Of a stretch of DNA of 58,543 nt, positions 44,591 to 58,543 are shown piece after piece. A program made the translations under genes and the position numbers. The notes below the pieces were generated by a model. The model made no database searches and was not told the DNA's origin. It saw only the letters and a list, made by a program, of their open reading frames with translations. Where the stretch lies: the NCBI GenBank assembly GCA_018398765.1, contig JAHBMJ010005764.1, positions 5,157 through 63,699 of the forward strand, in the 5' to 3' direction. How positions within the stretch are numbered: position 1 is the stretch's first letter; each line of letters starts with the position of its first letter. This DNA comes from Chromera velia. Its lineage: Eukaryota; Sar; Chromeraceae.

Positions 44591-47500
44591 TTCTTCTCTC
44601 GGTTTCTATTTACAAGGGGTCTGTACATTTTATTTACAAGAGGATCTGTACACAGATTCACAGAGGCCAAATGAGGGAAGGGGCACGTCTGCCGTCTCCC
44701 CGCCTAGACGTCTGTACGTCTCTCGGCCTGCCTGCCTGCCTGCGGACTTGTGTCCGTCTCTATGCTGCTTGCGTCTTTCCTGCATCTTACCAATTTCTCT
44801 GCGGTTTCTCCTTTCTGACGGGCAATGAAAAGTGAACATCATGTGACTTTGCCTCTCCACGTTGACATTTCCTTCTGACAAGCTGCCTGCGGGCACGCTG
44901 GTCAGTTGGCGGAAAGGAACTAAGGAGGGGGGGCAGAAGGAAGGAAGAAAGAGGGACGGACGAGTGAAGCAAGCGAGGCGAACAGCTCCCTCCTCTTTTT
45001 TTGCTGTCGTCCCTCGGTATCAGTTCATCTGTTCCCGCAAGTCATTCTAGACATTAGAGAGAAAGAGAGAAACAGTCAGGCATGCATGCATGCATGCATG
45101 CATGCATCAGACAGACATGCACTAACGCCACGAGCCAACCAGGCAGGCAAGCGGTGAGTGAGTGAGTGAGAAAGAGGGAGGGAGAGAGGGAGGGAAGAAT
45201 GGAGAAGAGAAAGAGAGGAAGAAGGAAAGGAAAGAAGAACGGAGACGAGAGCGAAGCCGACGGAGAAGAGAAGAGAAGACAAGAGAAGGCGAAAAGAATG
45301 AAGAGGCACGTCGCCACACCCGGTATGCCCGTATCTCACTTACCAGGGGGACGGCCGAAGGAAGGAAGAGAGATTTCCTCTTACTGTGTGTTGGTTGCCT
45401 CTTCTCGCAAGCGAATAGGAGCAGATAGAAAGAGAGACAGAAGGCATCAAAGAACGAAGAAAGGATGGTTTCTTCATGCTGGCTGTTTCTTAATTGTCTT
45501 TTTTGCGGTCTGGCTGGTCGGATTCAAAATCAGTGCAGTTTTCTCTTTCGTGTTCAGGTTTTCCTTTTCCCTTCCCTTCTCATGCTCACACGTTTCTCTC
45601 CTTCCTTCTCCCCATCCCCCCCTCAATTACACTTGAAACAAAGAAACGGAGTTACAGAGAGAAGGAAACCGAAGAAAGGAAGGAAGCAACGACACTTGAG
45701 GAGGGATGGATGGATGCTCCAGGTCGATCCAGTTGATCGGAAAGTTCCCCCGTCGTCAAGGAAGGAAGGAAGTTGAGATGAAAGAGCGAAGTGTAGGTGG
45801 GAACCGGAAGATTGAACAGGAGAGAAGAGAAGCTAGACGAGGGGAGGAAAAATACTGATGCACGCACCCACGTTTTCTTGCTCACTGCTTTCAATTCTAA
45901 AAGAAGAGAGCGAAAAGGAAGGGATTGGAAGAGGAACTTTCAAGGACCAGACAGGCAGGCAGGCAGGAAGGATGACGCATCAATCGAGCAGTGAGTGCAC
46001 TCCCTGCCTGCCTGCCTGCCTGCATGCGTTTGTCTGACTTCCCTCCCCTCGCTAGCTCTCTCTCTTTCTCTCTTTCTCTCCATTTGTCGTAGTCCATTTT
46101 GACTGACTGACTGACTGGCTGACGCCTTATTTGCTCCTCAGCCACCCACATGCAAGTACTTGTTGCATTTACCGATTCCAACGTCATGATGGATGAATGA
46201 ATGAACACATGGATGCATGCATGCATGCACTGACTTCTTCCGACGGCTCATCAGATGAATGAAGTCAGAAAAGAGAAGAGAAGAGAAGAGAAGAGAAGAA
46301 TAGGGTGAGTGAGAGGAGACAGGCCGGTGGGGGGGTGAGGGGGGAGGAGGAGGCACTCTCTGTCAGAAGAGGTGGGGGGGGGTCCTCAACTTAAAAGGAG
46401 GATGCCTGCCTGCGTTGATCTTTGAACAGACGACCAGCCAAAGAATTCCTTCCTCTTTCATCCACTCAAGTCGGGTGGTACAGCTTCTCTCGAGAGAGTG
46501 GCCTGCCGGACTTCCTTTCGCCTTTTCCCCCTTTAAATCACTTCCCTCTCTTTCCCGCTGCTGAAAATTTCTTGTACCTATTTCACTGTCAGCCTGTCTC
46601 TCTCTTGCTCTGTATGTCAGCATGTCGTGGGCCCATTGCAAGCATCGATATATCCTCTTTGCCATCCATTTGGCCCTTTTTTCTTTTCTTTTCTTGTCCC
46701 TTCCGAGGAAGAAAAATGAAACGTGCCTGCTTGCCTGCTTGCGTGTCAAGAGGGGCCGTTGTGATGTTCTGTTTATACAAACAAAAAACGGGAGAGAGAG
46801 TGAGAGAGCCAGTGACTTCACAGTGAGTGAGTGAGTGGGTGCACCATCGCCTGCTTGAATGAATGCACCTCCGTGACTTCCTCAAAACGCATGCAGGAAA
46901 TCGTACCGGCGCCCCCCACCCCGAGAGAGAGAAGCAGAGAGAGAAAGAGAGTTTCTCTTCTCTCTAGAGTTAGGGAGGGAAGAGAGCGTAGAGAGGGAAA
47001 GAAAGTTCATGCCTTTTTGAGAAGAAGACAAAAGACATGCAGGAAGGAGCCAAGCAACCATCTGACAACTGTAGGAGAGAGAGAAGAAAGAAGGAAAGAA
47101 CAGAAGGATCGAGAAAGTAGGGAGGTCATCTAGCTCTTCTCTCTTCTGAGAGGGAGAGAGAGAAAGAGAGAGACAGACCGAACACGAACTATGACGTTTC
47201 TTCAAGCATGTAGATAGAAAGACAGACAGAAAAGAGAGAGGAAGGAAGGAAAGAACAAGACAAGACCGAAAAAAGACCGAAGGAAGGCAGAGGGGAGAGA
47301 AAACGAAGATCAATGGAAGGAAGGAAGCCTTCGGGGGAACAATTTCTTTCTTTTCTTTCTGTCTTTCTAAAGAGACGAAGGAAAAGAAGAGCGAGGAAGG
47401 GAACGACTGTTGGCTTGGATAGCGATAGCACACAGAAGGCGGCAAGGTGAATGAATGAATGAATGAATGAATGAACGAGTGAGTGAAGGAAAGGAACAGA

Positions 47501-49512
47501 CAGCATCATAGACGGACCTGTCTTCCTTCCTTCCTTTCTAGTTCCTACACCCTTCCAGTTCGTCTTCCATTCGTCTCTCCCTCCCACTTTTTATCTGCGT
47601 GCCTGCCCGTCTCGTCTCTCAGGAGGTATGTGCATACTGTCGCGCATACACGCACTCATCCCTGTTCCTTCTGTTTGTTTGTTCGTGTGTGTGTGCGTGA
47701 GAGAAGACAGACAGAAAGTGCAGCAGCAGGCGAAAGAGAGAGAAGGGACCCCCCATGCCGGCCTTACTCGCTTCTTCCCTCCCTTCCTGATGTCTCTTCT
47801 CTTCTCTTTTCTCACTGACTTGGGAGGAGAAAGAACAAAGACAGATGATGCTTGCACTTACTTCAGTGCATTTTGTTTGTTGCGCCTGCCAAGGTCCACT
47901 TTCAGCTTCTTTCTCTGGGCTTCCCCTTTTATCTCTTCCTTCTTTCCTTCGTTTGTTCGTGCAAGAAAGATACTCGGCTACAACACGGATGGACGGACGG
48001 ACGGAGGGCTGCCCTGCCCTGCCACCACTTAATTTCTCTCCTCACGGCTCCCTTCAATCATGCTTCTATCTGACTTCTTTGGATGCTGATGTGTGACGAA
48101 AGAAAGAAAGAACAATTTGTACAGACAGACAGACAGAGAGCTAGGGAGACCCGCTTCACCTTCTCTCGTGTCTCTTGGACCTTCCTTCCTTTCCTTCTTT
48201 ATCCTGCTCTTACCTTCCGGCCTCCTGCGGATCGAAAAAGAAAGGACCACCCCTGTCAACTCCGTCCGGCCAGCGAGGAGAGGGCCATATCTCTTCCTCA
48301 TGAATGAATGCATGAATGAATCAGTGGGTAGGTGGGTACGTGGGCGGGTGGGTGGACGTAAGGAAGAACGAAGGAATGATCGAGCGGAGGGACCATTTGG
48401 GGCGGAAAGGCAGCGAGGGGCACGACAGGAGAGCCTCTTGCTTTCTCGCACTAGCTGTGTTTTTCCTTCTCTCCTCTCTTGCTGCTTTTTGATGAGCCAC
48501 CGCCTTTCATCTTCTTTCTGCTCTCTTTTCTTTCTGTTTCTCTTCTCTGTTCTTTCTAAATGACAAAATCAAAAGCGAGTGCTTTCAAAGAGTGAAAGAG
48601 AGAGAGCGATAACGAAAGATTGAAAGCCGCGGACAGAAAAGAACGGGCAGGCAAGAAAGCGGAAACAGGTAGGCGCATGCACCCAGCCACGCACGAGAAG
48701 AGCATCAATCAATCAGACAGCATCGATCGAAGGGACTGTCAGACAAACAGAGGGAGAGAGAGAGAGGGGGGGACCGGGAGGGCTAGGAGAGGAAAGGACT
48801 GTGCAAGGTGGTCGGTCGGAGTGGAATAAAGCACGGACGGTGACGACAGGAGAGAAAGATATGATCCCACAATCACGTAACAAACAAACAAACAAATGAG
48901 CAAAGAAGTTGAAACCGTCAGGAGGGGGGGGGAGAGAAGGCGAAATGGAGGGAGGAAAACAAATCTAAGGGAAGGACCACATGAGTGGAAGGAAGGAAGG
49001 AAGGAGGGAAGGAACCGATCGAGATCATGTGACAGACAAAGAACGCTTTCATTCATCATACTGATTTTGTCGCATCGATTTGGTCGATTCATCTGCCCAT
49101 CCATTCTTCGTCTCTCCACCCCTTTCCTTTCCTGCACGCAAGCTTCCTCTCTCTACCCCATGCAGACAAGTTCGCGGCTCTCTTCTTTTTCTGCGTTACT
49201 GGAAGAAAGGCAGCGTGCTTCTCACTGTCTCGGTTTAGAGAGGAGGCTCATCTCCCTCCCTCCATACACTCCTTCCTGTCCTCCCTCCCTCCATCCACTT
49301 CGTTTCCTTTCTCTTCTCTTCTCTTGGCTGCACATCTGCATGGGGGTACTTACTTACAGATGAATGGATGATGCGCCTCCCCACCCCATGCGCGCTTCTC
49401 CTTCTCTCTCTCTCTCTCTCTCTCTCTCGCCATGTCTGACCATATCTCTCTCCCTGAGTCTCTCTCTGTTCCCCTGCATCCTGTCTGTCTGTCTGTCTGT
49501 TTGTTTCTCTGC
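39739..49512. other. About 9.8 kb without a confident gene
   Basis: 39739-40150 is AT-rich. From 40.2 to 49.5 kb the plus strand is mostly purine-rich with (GA)n (43498-43527, 44562-44586), (GAAA)n (43091-43119), poly-G (42038-42051), ATGC runs (44039-44051, 45080-45105) and (GAAT)n (47449-47473). Minus-strand donor-like sites occur at about 49356 (GTAAGTAAGT), 48217 (GTAAGAGC), 47860 (GTAAGTGC), 45344 (GTAAGTGAG) and 44288 (GTAAGGAAGG). The stretch before the last one, on the minus strand, reads GRDKSLSLGRRGRLRFSDLM. An unrecognised minus-strand gene with tiny exons, or spliced 3' UTR of the CCCH gene, is possible. I could not assemble it. Confidence 0.4.
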
Positions 49513-51516
49513 CTATATCCATCGCCAGTGTGGTGCCACGGCAGAGGCGAGAAGCTCCGCCTCTTCGTCCTCTTCCTCCGCTTCCTCTGCTGCTCCCTCT
49601 GCATCCTCAAACTCTGCGTCCGCGTCTGCGTTTGCTTGCATTCGCAACATCTGCATTGGAAAAGAAATGTGGGGGCACACGCTTTTCTTCTTCTGATCGA
49701 CCACCGTCCCCTGTCCAGAACCGGAAAGAATGGTCCCGGAAAGCGGAAACGGAAGATCGGCCAGACCTTCAATGCCGGGGGGGGGAAGCGCGTCCAGGTT
49801 CGTGAAGGCTTCACGAAGGATCTGCAAAGACAAACCAGAGCCAGAGCCAGGTACCGAAAAGGCCCCACCAGACTCATCGGCAGGCGAACTCTCACTGTGC
49901 GGCCCCCCCCACTCGCCAACAGGCGGATGGGGTGGCGTGAGGAGGAGGGACTGGCTTGAAGTTCCTGGTACAAACCCTCCATCCGCTTCCGCTTCCCCTT
50001 CTCGGTCTCCGCCCCTCGTTGTTCCGTTGGTGCCCTGTCCAAACGAGAGCGCACGGCTGAGAATGAGCGTGTCGCCGTCTCTCTCTGCGTCTGGGTCAGA
50101 GAGAGTGCCCCCATCGGCGGCAGAACGGAACGAAAAGGTGGAAGCGTCGTCAGAAGCAGCAAGAGCAAGCGCAGAACCTGTTCCTGCTGCTGACTGTTGT
50201 TTGACCTTCCCACCCGAGCCTGCTGTTGCCCCTGCCGCTGCCGATCTTTTGGCTTTTGTAGAAGCCGCAGCAGCAGCGGGAACAGGGAGAGGAATCGGCC
50301 TCGGTTGGGTCTCCGGAGGTGTGGGAGACCCTCCGGGTGGCTGGGCCGTGTCCTGCATGGGGGGCATGGGGGGGATGTCTTCTGTGTCTGTCCCCCCGGC
50401 GATGCTGAGTCCCTCTGTTGGTTTGTTCTTGTTCTGCTTCTGCGAGGAGGAGGAGGAGGAGGAGCACGTGCAACCCCCGCACTTCGAGCAGACAGAACGC
50501 TCTTGCGGCGGTTTCGGAGAGTCGATTGGGTGGGCGGGTGGCTGGTCTTTCATCTCTGCTTGTGCTTGTGTCTGCGCTGGGGGTGCAACCGGACGCAGCA
50601 GGGGTGCGGGTTGGGTGAGTGGGGGGCTGTGCTGCAGAAGTATCTGATGCCTGCTGTCTCCTGCTGCCGGTCTGGCTGATGCTGCAGCTGCAACAGCAGC
50701 AGCAGAGTCCTCTACTCTGGGCAAGATGACGGCGGCTTCAGCTGAGGGGGGAGGCGACAGCTTGAGGGGCGGGGGGGCGAGGGGAAGAAGACCGGGGCGG
50801 GCGGGTGGGGGCGTCTCCAGAAGTGGGGGTAGGCTGGCCTTGTTGTTGGATGTGGACGATAACACGCTGAGGCTGGGGGTTTGTGTTTGGGTGTTCGTGT
50901 GGATGTGGGTAGGCAGCGGCGCTCGCGAGACAGAGTTTTTGAGGGGGAACTTTACCGTGAGGCTCGTGCTGGGCGTGGGTGGTTTGGGTAGGGGAAGCGG
51001 AAGAGGCTGCAGGGGTTTTGTTGTTGTTTGGGTCTGCAGCGATGATGTAGGTTGACTGCTTGCAGAAGCAGCAGCAGCAGCCACAGAGGCCGTTGTCTGC
51101 TTTGTCTGCTGCTGTCTCCTGTAAGGAGCCGGCGTGGCTGTTGACGTGATGGCCTGGGGCCTCAACAGAGGGGGCTGGGAGGACTGGCGGTTTGAAGGGG
51201 GGGAGGGTGCTGGCGGCTTGCTTGTCTGTCCGCCTGCTGCCGCTGTTGGCTGCTGATTAGTCGAAGCGGAAGAAGAGTTCTTTGAGGCAGCAGCAGCAGC
51301 AGGAGGACGAGGCAGGAGAGGGCCTGCAGCTGCCGCTCCTTTCATGGGCATGGGCCGGGGTCGGGCTGCACGCACTCAAAAAAGGGGGGGGGGGAAGAAT
51401 TTCGGAGGGGCGAACTATAGGTCTACAACAAAGAAAAGCAGAAATGTTTTGATTGAATACAAAGACTTTCGAAAGAAATGAAGGGAACCACCCCCGCGAT
51501 AATAAAGACACACACA

Positions 51517-51603
<87 letters not shown>

Positions 51604-53743
51604 GGGAGAGGGAGAGGCAGTGAGTGATTGATTCCTTGGTTGGTTCCGCAGTACGTCTAGAAAGATTGTGGATGGGTGCATGGTGGGTGGGTGGGTGGAT
51701 CGACCCCTCAGTCCGTCTGCCTGCCTGCCTCCCTGCCTACCGACCCTTTTCTGCTCCTCTCACAGCCGCCGCGGCAACTTTGCCTTTCCGTGACTGCAGA
51801 ATTGCCCTCACGACAGCCCGCTTTGACTGGGGGGTGAGTCGAGACGTCTCGTCGATCTTGACGGACTCCAAGAGAAAATCCACGCAGGAGGAGGAGGATC
51901 CAACGGCACCGGGCAGATTTTCAGCCTCAGACGACGACGAGTGAGTCTGCTGCTGAGACTGCGGGGGCGGCAACTCGAGGAGGACAAGACCATCGTCAGA
52001 CTCAGCAGCTGATGCTGATGACGCCACAGCAGGAGGATGCCGCAAGGAGGTCAAAGCCTCGGCATCCCCGGCCTCCTCATGGTGTTCTGCAAAGAAACAA
52101 AAAAATAGACATCAGACAGAAGTTTTCCCACCGATTGTGTGTCATTATTTTGATTACTCGTTTTCTCAGTTCTTTCATCAAATTGCTGCACAAACAAACT
52201 GTCCGGCTGCTGACACATCGATCGACCAACTGGAGGGGCACGGAAGAAATGCAGGCCAGATGATCTCGATCCCATTTTGACTTGATCTCTCTCTCTCTCT
52301 CTCGGCTACTCCTTTCCAATTCGGCCTTTTCTCTTCACGCATCTTCGTATCTCTCCACCAGACAATTGACTCAGGCAGGTCGCGATCGCAATTCAATACT
52401 TTCTTGCTCACGCAGAGAGAGGGGGAGAGCGGAAAAGAGACAGAGACAGACAAAAGGAGACAACGACGAATTAACGGAAAGACACACAGACGGAATGACC
52501 TGAGCGATCAGCAGACTGAGCGGACAGACACCTCTCGACCGACGACAACGGAGGCCCCCCAACCAACCCACGCAAACCTCCTGCCCCCCCCTCTGCGTCC
52601 GAGGACCCCACGGCCGCCATCAGCGCAACTCCCCCCCCAATGCCACCCCCGGAGAGGCTCAGCCCGCTTCCACCTAATACGGTGGTAAGATCCCGCTGCG
52701 GCTGCGGTCCGACAGAAGACCACCTGAAACTTGACTGCTGCTGCTGCTGCAAATTACCAGCAGCCAGTGGAACGACGGGAAGCGACGAGCAGGGAGGTGG
52801 CGGAGACGCTTTGTGGCTGCTTGCCCTCGAAGAGCCGCCCTGCAGCCCCCCCAACCGCACCCCTCCGAAACCCCGACCTGAGGAGGGAGCCGTGGAGGGT
52901 GCGGGAGAATTTCCGACCCGCCCCCTGGTCACAGAGATACCGCACTGCGAATCCCCCGACGACTTCCGCTCATCCCCAGTCGCTGTTGAGGCGGAGACGG
53001 TCTCGATAGAAGGGGGGGGTTGGAGATCGCTTCCGAAGGTGGGAGCAGAGCTCAATGGGGCGGGAGCGCACGCTGGTACGCAGCCAGAGGGCGAAGGACC
53101 GGGAGGAGAGAGGCATAGCGCGGCTGGCTGATGCTGTGTCTTCAGGCGCTCTCTCTCTCGCTCGCGTTCATTCACCGCTTCACTCGTCAGCAGTCCAGTC
53201 TGAATCTGTGCGTGATGAGGAGGATGCTGAGACTGCGAAGCTGCAAGCAGAATCAGTTTGTTCACACAGGCAACCAACAAGAAGGTGACTGCGAAAAAAG
53301 GAAGAAGAGCGCAAGGAAAATGGCTAAGTCTTTGGAGAGCCAGCAAGCAGGGTGAAATTCGAAATCCCGCCAAAAAGGACCAGAGGCAGTCGCAGTAGGA
53401 GATGCATTCTGTACACGCACCGAAACGTCACTATATCAAACGCAACGAAAGAGCAAACGAAAAGAAAACCATGCCTGAGAGCGCCCCCCGCCTCCGAGAG
53501 AGAAAGAGAGCTGGTACGCGGGGATACGAAGAAAGCAGAGAAATGAGAAGAAAAAGGTCAGCCCAGCCGACTGACGGAGGGACGCACTCTGAGCCAGTCC
53601 AAGGCGTGTGTCTGTTGGCCTTAAGTCCTGCATGCGAGTGACCACACACATTTGACACACAAACACAGGGAGAGAGAAAGAGAGAGGGGACGAGAGGCAG
53701 AGACAGAGAGTGTGTGAGTGTCAGTGTGTGTGTGTGAGAGAGC

Positions 53744-53774
<31 letters not shown>

Positions 53775-54281
53775 AGTACCTGTACAAAAAGAAGGGAGTG
53801 GATGAAGAAGGGACCGCCAGAAAGACGCAGAGCAGCAGACGAAAAAGAGCACCAAACGAGACCACGAATCTTTTCTTCGGACCCGCACCCTGGTTGATTG
53901 ACCCTATTATGTTCTCCCCTTTCTCCACGTTTCTCTTCCTTCCGTTCATTCTTCTCTTGGACAAATGCAGAAAGAATCGGACGCCTGTTCTCACTCATAC
54001 ATGTAGATGCTGAGAGAGAGAGAAAGAAAAGCAGTAAGCCTCCGCCCCAACTAACAAACCTGCGTCCCATGGGCAAACGAGCACTTCTCTTCGAGAATAC
54101 ACCGCCCTGCCAGCCAGTGTCTGCAGATCTTTGTTCTGAAGCGAGGGTGGTTTAGATCTCCTTGAAGGTTCTTCTTGGCGTTCTGCCCCACTTCCCCCGT
54201 CGGCAAGCCACATGAGGAAGAAGGGTGATGGTGATGGGAATGGGAAGGAACATTAGAAGGGTGGCCACCTTGAGAAGTCAT
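49513..54281 (-). CDS. CCCH zinc-finger protein, large low-complexity tail
   Basis: Exons, 5' to 3': 54281-54060, 53627-53576, 53240-52500, 52086-51745 and 51365-49513. All phases agree (3,210 nt, about 1,069 aa). The single finger is KICRHWLAGRCILEEKCSFA then HG: C53, C61, C67 and H71, spacing C-x7-C-x5-C-x3-H, with a conserved-looking DLR after the intron as in tandem-CCCH RNA-binding proteins. The rest is Gln/Ser/Pro/Ala-rich, probably disordered. A short segment with predicted order (SSCVDFLLESVKIDETSRLT, exon 4) stands out, as does a CSKCGGCTC cluster near residue 745 (about 50466-50494). The tail ends in an acidic stretch. The expected role is RNA binding, in mRNA processing or decay. 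The frame stays open from 54308, where a CTCCAG acceptor suggests an upstream 5' exon (possibly 54413-54370). Confidence 0.85.
51508..51603. repeat. (CA)n-(GA)n-poly(G)30 compound microsatellite
   Basis: (CA)n at 51510-51533, (GA)n at 51534-51572 with a GGG interruption, then 30 uninterrupted G residues (51573-51602). It lies in the last intron of the CCCH gene, so the pre-mRNA has C30. Confidence 0.85.
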
Positions 54282-55301
54282 CACAGCTCCAGCCAAACCG
54301 AGATCGATCTGGAGGAAAGGAAGGACCGGTAGAACAAAAGGGAGATAATAGATAGAATGTTACTTGCAGCGATCGAACTCAAGCAGACCTACAGACAACG
54401 TACGTATTACCTACAGATAAAAAAACGGCTCTCGATTCTTCTGCTGGACTTCCGAACGACAGAACTTCCTCTTGGTTCCCCTCCTGACCATGTCACTTGC
54501 TGTTTCGTCTGACTGCCTCTCCTCTCCTCCAAGATAGAACTACACTCAGAAGAGAATGAAAGCGCAAGCCTCGTCAAACACAGACCTGACATGACCTGTC
54601 AGACCTCGTGGCTTTCTTTGAGGAGGATTGCATGGTCGATCAAAAAATCTGCATGCGCGCGAGCTAGCTCGATCGAGGCGATCCCGGGGCAATCCGCGCG
54701 CGCCCAGCATGCATGCAGGCCGGCCCCTGGTATGGCGCGGCCCCAACTGTCATGCCCCAACAATCATGCATTGCTTCCCGCATCTTCCCTCTGCTTCCCT
54801 TTTTTCTATTTTTTTCTGGACAGAAGTTCTGCATGCACTTTTTTTCTATTTTTTTCTGGACAGAAGTTCTGCATGCAAGTGCATGACGGGTGAATTCATG
54901 TGAATTCTGATGTGTTCTGGTTGCCCTGGAATATTCGTTTTGCAATCTTTTGGGTCCACCATTAGAACTGTCCAAACCTGCATCTTCAATCTATTAATAG
55001 ATCTCTAACTGGCAGACAATCAGTGTGTCCACCTCAGAGATCGATCCTCTTTAGCTTGTGGGACTCGCGATCGACTGCGAGTGATCCGTTGCGGAACACT
55101 GTCGTGGAGTTCTGAACAGACGTCGTTCTGTGTGATTCATTATTACCCCTTGGATACCTGTGCCTGTTTGTTCGTGCACGAAAGCGCAAAAGCCAACAAA
55201 ACAGTCTGAGTCTGAAAAGGGGGGGACTCCCAAGAACCACACGAACAGAACGGACCTGCCCGACTGTCAGAGAAGTAGGGAAAGGTATCAAATAGGTGGA
55301 G
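54282..55301. promoter_or_regulatory. Divergent intergenic region, CCCH and ELO genes
   Basis: About 1 kb separates the two divergent start codons, so promoters of both genes must lie here. Seen in it: a tandem duplication of a 40-bp unit ending GGACAGAAGTTCTGCATGCA (about 54798-54877); a GC-rich palindromic patch at 54650-54740 (GCGCGCGAGCTAGCTCGATC); and a candidate 5' exon of the CCCH gene at 54413-54370. No TATA box can be assigned with confidence. Confidence 0.45.
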
Positions 55302-58537
<3,236 letters not shown>

Positions 58538-58543
58538 GTGGGG

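Noticed and set aside
49530-50647. Plus-strand ORFs opposite the CCCH exon 5
   Set aside because: They mirror the GC-rich, codon-biased minus-strand exon, and the minus-strand frame is longer and spliced in phase.

Overview
The window is eukaryotic nuclear DNA. Its genes are split into many small exons (some under 50 nt) by GT-AG introns of roughly 40 to 1,500 bp, and the introns are packed with simple repeats: (CA)n, (GA)n, (CTGT)n, (GGAA)n and (TTTC)n. Gene style, TGCATGCA-type palindrome runs and repeat load suggest a unicellular protist. An intron-rich alveolate alga such as a chromerid is my guess, but no organism-specific marker is visible. All exon models below were built by hand from splice-site phase and conserved protein motifs.

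Left part (1-14 kb). 1-2.2 kb holds short dispersed and foldback repeats. A hierarchical, pyrimidine-rich satellite (about 706-bp unit) spans about 2.2-9.1 kb and is interrupted by a 5,308-bp DNA transposon (3093-8400) with 15-bp terminal inverted repeats and a perfect 8-bp target duplication. The transposon carries a minus-strand pair of ORFs that appear frameshift-linked and a divergent plus-strand transposase-like gene with in-frame stops. At 10.4-13.2 kb is an unrecognised 4- or 5-exon gene. A decayed copy of its exon 4 follows at 13.8-14.0 kb.

Middle part (14.8-33.2 kb). Two divergent genes flank a presumed shared promoter near 23.8-24.9 kb. On the minus strand is a 12-exon mitochondrial-carrier-family protein, closest in style to peroxisomal adenine-nucleotide carriers. 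On the plus strand is a 9-exon DsbA/FrnE-like thioredoxin-fold oxidoreductase with a CPWC motif. Introns of both genes, and of the ELO gene at the right end, carry copies of a short purine-rich element bounded by (CTGT)n. In every copy I could orient, it lies sense to its host transcript.

Transposon-rich part (33.3-40 kb). There is a frameshifted reverse-transcriptase relic (34.3-36.6 kb) and a 2.56-kb LTR-type element (37170-39728) with 10-bp target repeats and a polypurine tract. Its long repeats contain Pol III A/B-box-like motifs.

Right part (40-58.5 kb). 40-49.5 kb has no confident gene. A 5-exon CCCH zinc-finger protein of about 1,069 aa (54281 to 49513, minus) lies head-to-head with a very-long-chain fatty acid elongase (ELO family) gene. 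The elongase runs from 55302 off the right edge of the window.
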